Source: Sphingomonadaceae bacterium OTU29LAMAA1 (GTDB taxonomy: Bacteria; Pseudomonadota; Alphaproteobacteria; Sphingomonadales; Sphingomonadaceae). From it: DNA of 64,000 nucleotides. Below, piece by piece: positions 45,056-55,997 of this stretch (position 1 is its first letter; each line of letters starts with the position of its first letter). The notes under the pieces were generated by a model, which saw only the letters and a program-made list of their open reading frames with translations, did no database searches and was not told where the DNA came from. The position numbers and the translations under genes were made by a program. The stretch covers positions 1,778,001 to 1,842,000 of the forward strand of contig CP099617.1 in the NCBI GenBank assembly GCA_024072375.1, given 5' to 3'.

Positions 45056-45088
45056 TTCGCATCCGTCCCACGACGGGACGGGTGCGAA
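45056..45088 (+). terminator. Hairpin after the M16 peptidase gene
   Basis: TTCGCATCCGTCCC and GGGACGGGTGCGAA pair over 14 bp (one G-U) around ACGAC, 37 nt after the stop. There is no U-run. Confidence 0.5.
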
Positions 45089-45130
45089 TCCGGGGCGGAC
45101 GCTACACCGGATGTAAGCTATTCGCGGCGC

Positions 45131-46204
45131 ATGCGAGTGGCGATGCGGACGGTTCGGACGATGACGCGGGTGTGGGCGGCGCTGGTAGCGCTGGGCCTCG
45201 CGCTGACCATCGCGCTGTCGGCGCAGGCCGCGTGGCGGGCGATCTCGGCGCATAGCGAGGTGGTGCCCCCTCCCCTGCCGGCGCCGGCCGGTTACGAGGC
45301 CGAGGATCATTTTCCGGGTGCGGCCCTGCTCTACACGGATGTAGTGGCGGCGGATCCGGCCGTTGCCGACTCCGCCGCACCGGCGAAGGGTGTGACCGGC
45401 ACCACCGCCTTGCCTGCGCTGCCCGTTTCCACAGAGGTCGCGACGGCGGCGCTGCGGGCGGATGCCGGGATCACCGCGGCTCTGCCGTTTTCGCTGAAGG
45501 CAGCGACCGGCCTGGATCGTTCCCGTGCGCTGGAGTGCCTGACGACGGCGATCTATTACGAGGCCGCGTCGGAACCCGATGCCGGCCAGTCCGCGGTGGC
45601 GCAGGTGATCCTCAACCGGGCGCGGCACCCCGCCTTTCCGGCGACGGTCTGCGGCGTGGTGTATCAGGGATCGGAGCGGTCGGGGTGCCAGTTCAGCTTC
45701 GCCTGCGACGGCGCGATGGCGCGGGTGCCGGCGCGAACCGCGTGGGTGCGGGCGGCCCGCAACGCCGCGATGGCGCTGGCGGGCTATGTCTATGCGCCGG
45801 TCGGGCTGGCGACGCACTACCACACCTACGCCGTGACGCCGGTGTGGAACCGCAGTCTGGTGATGACCGACGTGGTGGGCGCCCACCTGTTCCACCGGTG
45901 GAAAGGGTTCTGGGGCACGCGGACCGCATTTCGGCAGGTCTATCGCGGCGGCGAGCCGGTGCCGGGACCGCACCGGCCGCTGGTCCTGCCGCCGGTCGCG
46001 GTGACGCCGGCGGTCATCGCCGCGGCGGCACCGCTGCCGGTCGCGCCGGTGACGAACGCGGCGCAGGTCCGCCCGGCCTATGCCGAGAGCGGCAGTTACG
46101 TGACGCCGGCACCGGCACCGGCGGTGACGAAGGCGGGCGACACCCTGCCGCCCGCATCCATCGTGCTCGACAAATGGAAGGATTCGGGCAAGCCGCTGTT
46201 CTGA
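45131..46204 (+). CDS. Cell wall hydrolase (SleB/CwlJ domain)
   Basis: 357 residues. An N-terminal membrane anchor or signal (RVWAALVALGLALTIALSA) is followed by a SleB-type lytic domain near residues 133-255, with ECLTTAIYYEAASEPDAGQSAVAQVILNR (the catalytic-type Glu in YYEA), VCGVVYQGS and CQFSFACDG. THYHTYAVTPVWNRS closes the domain. The rest is Ala/Pro-rich. It probably cleaves peptidoglycan during growth. An internal ATG at 45143 is an alternative start. Confidence 0.87.
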   Translation: MRVAMRTVRTMTRVWAALVALGLALTIALSAQAAWRAISAHSEVVPPPLPAPAGYEAEDHFPGAALLYTDVVAADPAVADSAAPAKGVTGTTALPALPVSTEVATAALRADAGITAALPFSLKAATGLDRSRALECLTTAIYYEAASEPDAGQSAVAQVILNRARHPAFPATVCGVVYQGSERSGCQFSFACDGAMARVPARTAWVRAARNAAMALAGYVYAPVGLATHYHTYAVTPVWNRSLVMTDVVGAHLFHRWKGFWGTRTAFRQVYRGGEPVPGPHRPLVLPPVAVTPAVIAAAAPLPVAPVTNAAQVRPAYAESGSYVTPAPAPAVTKAGDTLPPASIVLDKWKDSGKPLF

Positions 46205-46213
46205 CGCCGGGCG

Positions 46214-48109
46214 TTACTTCGCGCCCTTCACATAGCGGTCGAACCACGCGATCGCCCGCCGCCGAACGTCGGCGGACTGGTCCGGGGCAGGCACGCAATG
46301 GCCGGCGTCGGGATAGATCACGAGGCTGACCGGGACGTTCCGGTCCTTCAATGCATGCCACCATTCGATCGACTGCGTCGGCGGCACTTCGATATCGCGT
46401 TCACCGACGTAGATGAAGGTCGGCGTCCTCGCCTTGCCGGCCTGATAGATCGCCGACACGTCCTCATAGGCCTTCATGTCGTCGTACATCGACTTGCCGA
46501 AGAACGGCAGCATCCACTGGTCGATGCCGTTGGTGCCGTAATAGCTGACCCAGTTGGACAGGCCCGCGCCGGCGACGATACCCTTGAAGCGGTTCGTCTG
46601 CGTATTCGCCCACATCGCCATGAAGCCGCCATAGCTGCATCCGCCGAGGCCGAGGCGATCGTCGTCCACCGGAGCGACGCGTTCGACCGCGTCGATGCCG
46701 GCAAGGATGTCGCGCAGATCGCCGCCGCCGAAATCGCGCCTGTTGGCGGCGGTGAACGCCTCGCCCTGACCATAGCTGCCGCGCGGATTCGGCAGGAAGA
46801 CGTAATAGCCGGCCTGTAGCAACGCGGCGTTGAGCGAGGTCGGATAGAGGTAGTTGGGCATCGATGCCGAGGACGGTCCACCATGGACGATGGTGATCAT
46901 CGGCGCCTTGCCAGCGGGAGCGGTGCGGGGTGCGAGTAGCCAGCCCTGAACGTCATACCCTTCGTTTTTCCAGCTGATGCTGCGGGCAGTGGCAACCGCG
47001 GGCGCCGCGTCGTTGTCGTGGGTGATCTGGCGAAGCGCGGCGATCGGGCCGGCATAGATGGCGGGGGCGTGTTCGTAATCCTGCACCACGGCGGCGGCGA
47101 TGCGGCCATCGGCGGAGAAGACGGCGCGACCGTCGCCGGCGCCGACGCTGGCCGGCTTGGCGAAGCCGGCGACGACGGGACGGCCGGGAGTGAGCGTGCC
47201 GAGCTGGACCGAATCGCCGGCGAGCGTGACGGTGCGCAGCCCGGCGGCGGTCCAGTCGATCGTGGTGACGGTGGATCTGGCGCCGGCGGTGATGTTGCGC
47301 GGGGTGCCGCCGGTCAGCGGGACGGTGAAGACGTCGCCGCCGATCGAGCCGAAATCGCTCATCAGACCACCGACATAGGCGACGGTGCGACCATCCGGGG
47401 ACACTCTGGGCTGGTTCAGCTGGGTCGTGGGTCTGGCGATGGAGCGAACCGCGCCCGTCGTCGCGTCGATGGCGTCGAGCGTCGCGACCCACCAATTGTT
47501 GTCGCCGTTGCCCAGCGCCGTGGTCGCGACGAAACCGCGACTGTCGGGAGTCCAGTCGTATTCGTAGACATAGCGGCCCGATGGCGACAGCGGAGTGACC
47601 TGTGCCGCCGGACGGGCGATGTCGAAGACCGCGAGGCGCTGTTCGTCGTTCCGCTCTCCAATCTCGCCGATCATCCTGACGCCGGCCTGGGTCGCGCCGG
47701 ATTCCTTGGCGGCGCCGAGGGTCACCAGCAGGGCGATGCGCTTGCCGTCCGGCGAAACGCGCGGGGTCTGCGCGATGCCGGGGATGGTGGCGACGGTACG
47801 GGTCGAGCGGGCATCGGCATAGGTCAGGCGGACGGCGGCGGTGTCGCGGACCAGGAAGACGAGGTCGCCGTTGGGGGCGAAGGTGAGGCCGGAATAGCTA
47901 CAGGTCTTGCAGGGATCGATCGTGCGGAGGATGCGGCCGTCGGCGACGGCCCGGATGGTCACCACACCGTGGCCGGCCGCGGCCTCTACCGTGGCGATGC
48001 GGTCGCCGGCCGGGGAGAGCGCGAGATTGCCGTATTGGTGGATCGTCTGCGCCGTTGCCGGAGCAGCGGTGGCGAGCAGGAGGGCGGCGGTGGTGAGGGT
48101 CAGGCGCAT
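46214..48109 (-). CDS. Exported S9 family prolyl-oligopeptidase-like peptidase
   Basis: 631 residues with a signal peptide (1-20), a beta-propeller-type N-terminal region of repeated WD-like strands (about 25-370) and an alpha/beta-hydrolase catalytic domain. In it are GLGGCSYGGFMAMW (nucleophile Ser), GERDIEVPPTQSIEWW (acid region) and DAGHCVPAP (catalytic His). This arrangement fits acylaminoacyl- or dipeptidyl-peptidases that work on short periplasmic peptides. It converges on the cell wall hydrolase gene with a 9-nt gap. Confidence 0.88.
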   Translation of the reverse strand: MRLTLTTAALLLATAAPATAQTIHQYGNLALSPAGDRIATVEAAAGHGVVTIRAVADGRILRTIDPCKTCSYSGLTFAPNGDLVFLVRDTAAVRLTYADARSTRTVATIPGIAQTPRVSPDGKRIALLVTLGAAKESGATQAGVRMIGEIGERNDEQRLAVFDIARPAAQVTPLSPSGRYVYEYDWTPDSRGFVATTALGNGDNNWWVATLDAIDATTGAVRSIARPTTQLNQPRVSPDGRTVAYVGGLMSDFGSIGGDVFTVPLTGGTPRNITAGARSTVTTIDWTAAGLRTVTLAGDSVQLGTLTPGRPVVAGFAKPASVGAGDGRAVFSADGRIAAAVVQDYEHAPAIYAGPIAALRQITHDNDAAPAVATARSISWKNEGYDVQGWLLAPRTAPAGKAPMITIVHGGPSSASMPNYLYPTSLNAALLQAGYYVFLPNPRGSYGQGEAFTAANRRDFGGGDLRDILAGIDAVERVAPVDDDRLGLGGCSYGGFMAMWANTQTNRFKGIVAGAGLSNWVSYYGTNGIDQWMLPFFGKSMYDDMKAYEDVSAIYQAGKARTPTFIYVGERDIEVPPTQSIEWWHALKDRNVPVSLVIYPDAGHCVPAPDQSADVRRRAIAWFDRYVKGAK

Positions 48110-48213
48110 CGGGGCTCCGGGAACAATGTCCCGCCGATGCTAGCGGTTGCGGGGCAGGCCGCAAGCGGAACGGTGGCGGAGGGCCGGCCGTTGGAGCGGC
48201 AGAGGAGACGATC

Positions 48214-48375
48214 ATGAAAGACGACATCAAGCCGACCACCGAAACCGACGCCCCCAATCTGTCGACCGAGCATCAGCGCCCCGGGGATGCTCGCCGGCCG
48301 AGCGAGACGCTGGACAAGGGACAGCCGCAGGGCGAGACGATCCCGCGCAAATCGTCGCTGCTGGGCAACGACTGA
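48214..48375 (+). CDS. Small hydrophilic protein
   Basis: 53 residues, starting MKDDIKPTTETDAPN and ending SSLLGND. ATG 48214 is preceded by GAGGAGA at ideal spacing. The protein is rich in Asp, Glu, Pro, Thr and Gln with no hydrophobic stretch, so it is probably disordered and soluble. I do not recognise the family. It lies between the divergent S9 peptidase and a convergent lipoprotein gene. Confidence 0.6.
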   Translation: MKDDIKPTTETDAPNLSTEHQRPGDARRPSETLDKGQPQGETIPRKSSLLGND

Positions 48376-48391
48376 CGCGGGACCATGCCGT

Positions 48392-48793
48392 TTACCGGCA
48401 GCGTACGTTGTTGCGGTCGACCGAGCGTCCGACCGCAGCACCGGCGGCACCGCCGAGCAGGGTGCCGAGGAGATCCGAACCGCCCGGCGCGATGATGTTG
48501 CCGAGCACGCCGCCGGCGATGCCGCCGACGATCAGACCGGTCGTGCCGTCGTTGCGGCGGCAGTAGTATTGGCCGTTTTCGCCGCGGTAGACGCGGTCGC
48601 GGGCAGACAGGCGGCGTTCGCGGTAGCGCGGGCCATCGGCGTAATAGCGGTCGGCGTAATAGCCGCCATAGGCCGGGTCGGCACGGTTGTAGTCATAGGC
48701 CGAATAGCCGCGATAGCGGGTATCGGTGCCATAGCTGGTACAGCCGGCCAGAGCGGTCGCTGCGGCCATCGCCGCGATCAGGGGTGCGCGCAT
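48392..48793 (-). CDS. Glycine-zipper outer-membrane lipoprotein
   Basis: 133 residues. The lipobox LAGC near residue 17 follows a short signal (MRAPLIAAMAAATA). A Tyr/Arg/Asp-rich stretch (residues 20-90) is followed by a glycine-zipper helix pair (LIVGGIAGGVLGNIIAPGG, LLGTLLGGAAGAAVG), as in the Rickettsia 17-kDa antigen family. GGGAGG at ten bases supports ATG 48793. It probably has a structural role in the envelope. Confidence 0.82.
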   Translation of the reverse strand: MRAPLIAAMAAATALAGCTSYGTDTRYRGYSAYDYNRADPAYGGYYADRYYADGPRYRERRLSARDRVYRGENGQYYCRRNDGTTGLIVGGIAGGVLGNIIAPGGSDLLGTLLGGAAGAAVGRSVDRNNVRCR

Positions 48794-48858
48794 TCGAACA
48801 AATCCTCCCATGATTGATGGATGTTAAGTCGAATGCGCGGCGTGCCGGAATGGTTGCG

Positions 48859-49314
48859 TCAGGCGGCCCCTGCCCCTTCGCTGAAACCGCTGCCGCGGTC
48901 GGCGACCAGCGTCGGCGCGGGGCCGGTGGCGGGGCGCAGCGCTTCGCGTTCCTGTTCGGTCGGGACCGCCGTCGGATCGGGGCGGAAGGCGTCGACGGCG
49001 CGGGTGTCGTTGCCGGGGTGGGTGTCGCCCATCAGGTCGGTGGGAACGTGTTCGGCGGCGGGGTTGCCGGGGCGTTCCTGAAAATGCTTTTCGGTTTCGG
49101 CCATGCCGACCGGGGCGGCGGCCATCGTCGCCGGACGCGGGGCGATCGGCGAGGTGGTGCTGTCGCCCGGCACCGCGCCTGCGCCGGTGTCGTCGTCGTT
49201 CGATGCGGGGCGGCGCGAACCGGGCTGCGGGCCGAAGGCCGCCGCTGCTGCGGTCCATGCCACCGCACCCGCCGCAAAGGCGCCGAGTCCGAAGCCGATC
49301 TTCTTGTAATCCAT
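48859..49314 (-). CDS. Hypothetical protein with N-terminal membrane helix
   Basis: 151 residues from ATG 49314 (AAGGAA upstream). One N-terminal hydrophobic helix (KIGFGLGAFAAGAVAWTAAAAAFG) is followed by a long Pro/Ala/Asp-rich, low-complexity tail with no recognised domain. It is likely an envelope-anchored, mostly disordered protein. Confidence 0.6.
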   Translation of the reverse strand: MDYKKIGFGLGAFAAGAVAWTAAAAAFGPQPGSRRPASNDDDTGAGAVPGDSTTSPIAPRPATMAAAPVGMAETEKHFQERPGNPAAEHVPTDLMGDTHPGNDTRAVDAFRPDPTAVPTEQEREALRPATGPAPTLVADRGSGFSEGAGAA

Positions 49315-49553
49315 GCCGTTTTCCTTTGCCGATGGGGGCATCATGGCGCGGTCAACGGGCGGGCGGCGGGGGTGTTCCGGGTTTGCGGGGCGGTGGATCG
49401 ATGAGGGCGGAATCGGCGGGGGCCGGCACGGCGTGGGCGGCGGGGCGGACGGCGCGTTCGCTGGCGCGATCCGGATTGCGGAAGATCATGGACAGCGGGG
49501 GACGTGGCGGATGGCGAGCATCCCGCAATGCGATCGGGACGATGCTCGTGAGA

Positions 49554-49964
49554 TCAAGGGTGCTTGTAATCCACCGTCAACGCGCGGCGGGCGATCGCGA
49601 TTGCGGCACGGACGGTGGCGGCGTGCGTGATCTCGCCGCAGGTCATCACCGGGAGCGGCACGGTCGGGGCTTGCGGACCATCCCCCTGCCCCTGCGGGAT
49701 GCCGGCACGTTTCAGTTCTGCCGCGACCGCATCGGCGACCGGGCTCCATTGTTCCGGACTGCCGTGTCCGCGCTGGATCACCGCTCCGGCCCATCGCTCG
49801 CCCTGCTCTTTCAGGTAAGGCTGCGGCAGGGCGGCGAAGCAACTGGCGACGGCATAGGCCGCAAGATCGCGATCGAGCGCGGACGGCACGGTCGACGGCG
49901 GCACCGGCGCCGCGGCGCTGCATGCCGCGAGCGGCAGAACGGCAAGGATGACGGCGCGGATCAT
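49554..49964 (-). CDS. Putative lipoprotein, possibly T6SS-immunity (Tai4)-like
   Basis: 136 residues. MIRAVILAVLPLAAC gives a signal with lipobox at Cys15. The mature part is helical with a Cys in AVASCFAAL and a later Cys in LPVMTCGEI. Helices around two such cysteines recall the Tai4 amidase-immunity fold, but this is a weak resemblance and no T6SS gene is near. GGGAG at good spacing supports 49964. Its start overlaps the stop of a truncated toxin gene. Confidence 0.55.
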   Translation of the reverse strand: MIRAVILAVLPLAACSAAAPVPPSTVPSALDRDLAAYAVASCFAALPQPYLKEQGERWAGAVIQRGHGSPEQWSPVADAVAAELKRAGIPQGQGDGPQAPTVPLPVMTCGEITHAATVRAAIAIARRALTVDYKHP

Positions 49965-50089
49965 GCCAGCTCCCGGAGTTCGCCACACGATGTGCGGGCG
50001 TTGCCGTTGACGTAGCGTACGGCGATATAGTCGAGAATATCCAGCAAATCGGCCGTGGCTTCGTCCGTCCAGACCAGTGCGAGCGTCAC
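49961..50089 (-). pseudogene. Truncated RelE/ParE-type toxin
   Basis: From GTG 50089, overlapping the antitoxin stop (GTGA), 42 residues read TLALVWTDEATADLLDILDYIAVRYVNGNA and then an unrelated end. LVWTDEATADLLDILDYIA is the first helix pair of ParE/RelE toxins, which are normally about 95 residues. The remaining strands with the active-site residues are missing, and the frame stops at the next gene's start. So it is a decayed toxin. Confidence 0.7.
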
Positions 50090-50262
50090 TTTGGCCGATG
50101 TCGATCGATCACTGCGCGCGCCATCGCCATCACTTCGTCATGCGGGATGCGCGGGGCTTTGGATGCCATCACCCGCTCGACCTTGGCGCGGAACCACGCG
50201 TCATAGGCTGCGGCGCCCTCGCTGGTCGCGACCTCCGATTCAATCGGGGTGAACTCAAACAT
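50086..50262 (-). CDS. RelB/StbD-type antitoxin
   Basis: 58 residues starting MFEFTPIESEVATSEGAAAY and continuing DAWFRAKVERVMASKAPRIP, with the IPHDEVMA segment that is typical of RelB-family antitoxins cognate to ParE-like toxins. It is intact, while its partner downstream is truncated. In full modules the antitoxin represses its own promoter. It is 37 nt upstream of the AT-rich DUF4062 gene's end. Confidence 0.75.
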   Translation of the reverse strand: MFEFTPIESEVATSEGAAAYDAWFRAKVERVMASKAPRIPHDEVMAMARAVIDRHRPK

Positions 50263-50299
50263 GGTAAATTACAAATTATGGCGGAATCACTATGACTGA

Positions 50300-51490
50300 T
50301 CATTGCTCCACCTCATCAGCTGTGCTCGTTTCAAAGTAGTTTATACTGTTTTCTACTGACTCCCTTAAGCTGTCAAAAATTAGCAGTAGCTTCTTACGAG
50401 GCTTGGATAGCCGTTTTTTTGCTTTATTAACATCTGTAGACAGTCGCGGCAGAGTGTCTGTTGTATGTATAAGGCTTTGCAGTTCACCATATGCTGAGTT
50501 GATACCCCCTATTAACTGTTTAGCCGCATCAATATTTCCAGATCCGGATTCCATAGGATCGTCAAAATCAAGCCTGATGCGCAAATCTTTGTCAATCAAA
50601 TCAGCCATTAGGCTTGCATCGCTCTCGACGGCATCAAGTAATGCCTCATACCTCGCAGCCAGTTCATTCATGCCGTCGGCAGCCTTGCGCATTATTGCTT
50701 TTATACCAGCGGCATCCGGCTGCCCAAACTTGAGTGCATCGCTTATTAATTGCGTACACTCATTGATTATAGCAGAATTGTCACTCTCATACTCGACTAA
50801 GCGCTGAAGTTTTTCGCTAAACTCTTCAACCAATCGCGTGAACGACTCTCCTAGCTCGATAAGGCCTTCCTCATCCTCATCATCCTGATCCTCTATCAAC
50901 GAGATGGCTGGCAGGTTCACCGCTTCACCTCTACCCGTATCGCTCAAAAAAAAACTTGAGTATTTATCCTTATCTTTGGCAATCTGCTCGAATAAAAGAT
51001 TTAAGATCGATCTTAAGGAGTTATCATCACTAAATTCACGATAAAAAGCACCTAAATCAGCGACTCTTTTCTTAAATTCCTGCACTTTAACTAACTGCAC
51101 AGCATCTATCGTAGTTGGATCAATCTCGCCTTTCTTGAACATTGTTGCAATCCGCAATACCTGTCCACTTTGGCTTCTCTCCAGTGCCGCGTTAAATTCT
51201 TCTTCTGTTCCAGAGTCCGCGATGCCTGTCGGTGTACCAAACTTGGTCCACATCATACCTAAATAGACATCATAATTATTCCCGACTTGATCAATAACGG
51301 CATCTTGCGCTCTACCACTTAGAGCAGGAGCAACAAGATTTTCCCACGTCAGAACTGATAGAAAGCATCCCGTGCTTCTACTTCTTAATCTGTTCCATTC
51401 GTTAGCATATTGAACCACAAACTCTCGCTCCGGATTTACATCCGCGGGACTCGATAGAAATATCTCGATGACTACAGCTTGGTAACTCAT
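50300..51490 (-). CDS. DUF4062-domain protein, AT-rich, likely acquired
   Basis: 396 residues. The N-terminal 105 or so residues match the DUF4062 pattern: a first strand with IEIFLSSPADVNPERE, a central WENL and VYLGMMWTKFGTPTG. In animals DUF4062 precedes NACHT NTPase modules (NWD1, TEP1). Here no NTPase follows; the rest is helical and acidic, with an EDQDDEDEEG linker near 215 and a coiled-coil-like C-terminus. Base use is unlike the surroundings (22 of 60 G+C in 50341-50400), and codons are AT-ended. The start is ATG 51490; the GTG at 51493 is out-competed. Recent transfer and a defence role are inference. Confidence 0.75.
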   Translation of the reverse strand: MSYQAVVIEIFLSSPADVNPEREFVVQYANEWNRLRSRSTGCFLSVLTWENLVAPALSGRAQDAVIDQVGNNYDVYLGMMWTKFGTPTGIADSGTEEEFNAALERSQSGQVLRIATMFKKGEIDPTTIDAVQLVKVQEFKKRVADLGAFYREFSDDNSLRSILNLLFEQIAKDKDKYSSFFLSDTGRGEAVNLPAISLIEDQDDEDEEGLIELGESFTRLVEEFSEKLQRLVEYESDNSAIINECTQLISDALKFGQPDAAGIKAIMRKAADGMNELAARYEALLDAVESDASLMADLIDKDLRIRLDFDDPMESGSGNIDAAKQLIGGINSAYGELQSLIHTTDTLPRLSTDVNKAKKRLSKPRKKLLLIFDSLRESVENSINYFETSTADEVEQ

Positions 51491-51511
51491 CACCTACCCC
51501 GCCAAATTTGA

Positions 51512-51540
51512 AGCATAACAGCCTGATGTATGTCAATAAA
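51512..51540 (-). promoter_or_regulatory. Candidate promoter of the DUF4062 gene
   Basis: On the minus strand TTTATT (51535-51540) precedes by 17 nt an extended -10 TGTTATGCT (TATGCT at 51512-51517), 22 nt before the ATG. TTGACA overlaps the -35 position at shorter spacing. The site lies in the AT-rich stretch just beyond the uvrA end. Confidence 0.45.
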
Positions 51541-51546
51541 CCTCGG

Positions 51547-54438
<2,892 letters not shown>

Positions 54439-54561
54439 GTGGCTGGTTCTACTTCTGTTCTATGACCTAGGCTAGTCTGCGCAGGTAGGAACGCGCGGGG
54501 TGCATTGAAAGCACCCAAGAGGTGTCTTACGTTGGCGACACACAGTGATGAGGCAGGCGGC

Positions 54562-54954
54562 ATGGGCAAGAAGAAGAAGGCGAAGCTCCCCAAGGAAGTG
54601 ATGGGCGTGAAGCTGCCGAAGGAGGTGCGCGAGATCGGCGGGGCGCTGCTGGAGAAGGCGCAGAGCCCGCAGGGGCGCGAGATGCTGGCGGCGGGGCTGA
54701 CGATGGCGGCTGCCGCCGCGACCGCGGCGGTGGCGAAGGGGCGCGCGAAACGCGAGGCGGCGGCGGCGCCCGTGCCCCCTGCCACGCCCGAAGCGCCGGT
54801 GCCACCGGTCCCGCCGGTGCCGCCCGTACCCCCTGTTCCCCCGGTATCGCCGCAGGGTACGCAGATGCAGCCCGATCCGCAGGCGATCGCGGAAGCGGTC
54901 GGCAAGGCGGCGGAGGCGATGCTGGGGCGGCTGTTCGGGGGGAAGAAGGCTTAA
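54562..54954 (+). CDS. Lys-rich hypothetical protein with PVPP repeats
   Basis: 130 residues from ATG 54562. A very basic N-terminus (GKKKKAKLPKEV) and a KLPKEVREIGGALLEKAQSPQG stretch are followed by an Ala-rich helix, a proline repeat (VPPVPPVPPVPPVPPV) and a C-terminal amphipathic helix. It is possibly a DNA- or membrane-associated disordered protein. It ends tail-to-tail with the DUF488 gene, overlapping it by 4 bases. I recognise no family. Confidence 0.62.
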   Translation: MGKKKKAKLPKEVMGVKLPKEVREIGGALLEKAQSPQGREMLAAGLTMAAAAATAAVAKGRAKREAAAAPVPPATPEAPVPPVPPVPPVPPVPPVSPQGTQMQPDPQAIAEAVGKAAEAMLGRLFGGKKA

Positions 54955-55385
54955 AGGTGGACGATGTCCAGGCCGCTGACCGCCTGCGCGAGGTAGTCGG
55001 AGGCAAGGCGGCGGTGGCAGTGATCGGGCTTCGCTTCGCTGCATAACAGGCAGGTGCGGTCGAGATCGTGCAGCGCGATGCGGTGTTCGACCTTGCGCGC
55101 GGCGAGCAGGTCGAGGTAGCGGCGGGCATATTCGTCCCAGCCGATCTCCTTCCTCCGATAGGCGTCGAGGATGTCGGCGGTGGGGGCGAGCAGCGCCTCG
55201 ACCTGGTAACCGATGCCGCCGATCCGTTCTAGGAAGAAGGACAGGTCGTCCTGCTTGGCGAAACCGGCGAGTTGCGACACGCGGTTGAGGCGGGTGTCGT
55301 GGACGCGAGTGACGCCGGCGTGTTCGAGCCGGCCGAAGAAGTGTGCGGCCTTGCTCTTGGTGAAGCCGATCGTGAAGAGTTTCAT
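54951..55385 (-). CDS. DUF488 family protein (third gene of dual-OB/DUF488 operon)
   Basis: 144 residues. The DUF488 core is clear: LFTIGFTKSKAAHFFGRLEHAGVTRVHDTRL at the N-terminus and the conserved CLLCSEAKPDHCHRRLASDYL near the C-terminus. There C-x-E...CHR is thought to be the functional site. It is 12 nt downstream of a second, longer DUF488 gene and ends the operon. Biochemical function is unknown; its neighbours suggest nucleic-acid-related conflict roles. Confidence 0.82.
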   Translation of the reverse strand: MKLFTIGFTKSKAAHFFGRLEHAGVTRVHDTRLNRVSQLAGFAKQDDLSFFLERIGGIGYQVEALLAPTADILDAYRRKEIGWDEYARRYLDLLAARKVEHRIALHDLDRTCLLCSEAKPDHCHRRLASDYLAQAVSGLDIVHL

Positions 55386-55397
55386 GCCGGGGTCCCT

Positions 55398-55988
55398 TCA
55401 GCCGCGTTCGCGATACGCGATGGCGTCGGCCTGTTTCTCGTAGGCGAGCGCCAGTGCGCGTTCGTCGTCACCGGGCGCGCTGAGCAGCGGTGGCGGGGTC
55501 AGGCCATGGAGCGCGACCAGCCGGGCGTCGAACGTCGATTGGGGCTCCACCTGCCCATCCGTGTGGATGTGCGCGATCGTGTTGCGCAGGTCCTCCAACC
55601 GGTGCGCGACGAGGATCGCCCGATGGCATTCGACCGGGTCGCGTTCGGAGCAGACGAGCGCGAGCGTGGTCTTCGCGACGCCGTTGCGGACCCGGTCCAT
55701 GCCGAGCCGGAACGGTTCGGTCGCGGCGATCCGGTCGTAGCGCGCCTGCCCGTCGACGTAGCAGGAGCGATCATCGGGGCGCGCGCCGAGCTCGCGGCCG
55801 AGGAAGACGTATTTGATGCCCGCGGCGTTGAGATGCGCGCGGAACGGCCCACGGGTGAAGTCGGGTTTGAACTTCGAGAACGGCGTCGAACGCACGTCGC
55901 ACACGACCGCGATCCCGTTCTGCACGAGCCGGTCGATGAAGCCGGGCATGTCGAGCCCGGAATAGCCGATGGTGAACAGCCGTCCCAT
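55398..55988 (-). CDS. DUF488 family protein (second gene of dual-OB/DUF488 operon)
   Basis: 196 residues. DUF488 signatures: LFTIGYSGLDMPGFIDRLVQNGI, VCDVRSTPFSKFKPDFTRGPF and ALVCSERDPVECHRAILVAHRL. The C-terminal 45 residues extend past the usual domain (PQSTFDARLVALHGLTPPPLL). It differs clearly from the shorter paralogue downstream, so this is a paired arrangement rather than a fresh duplication. It is 9 nt after the dual-OB gene. Confidence 0.84.
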   Translation of the reverse strand: MGRLFTIGYSGLDMPGFIDRLVQNGIAVVCDVRSTPFSKFKPDFTRGPFRAHLNAAGIKYVFLGRELGARPDDRSCYVDGQARYDRIAATEPFRLGMDRVRNGVAKTTLALVCSERDPVECHRAILVAHRLEDLRNTIAHIHTDGQVEPQSTFDARLVALHGLTPPPLLSAPGDDERALALAYEKQADAIAYRERG

Positions 55989-55997
55989 GTCACGCGC

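Noticed and set aside
49352..49489. 45-residue minus-strand frame (MIFRNPDRAS...) in the 49.3-49.55 kb gap
   Set aside because: Third positions are GC-rich, but there is no ribosome-binding site and no known family, so not enough support.
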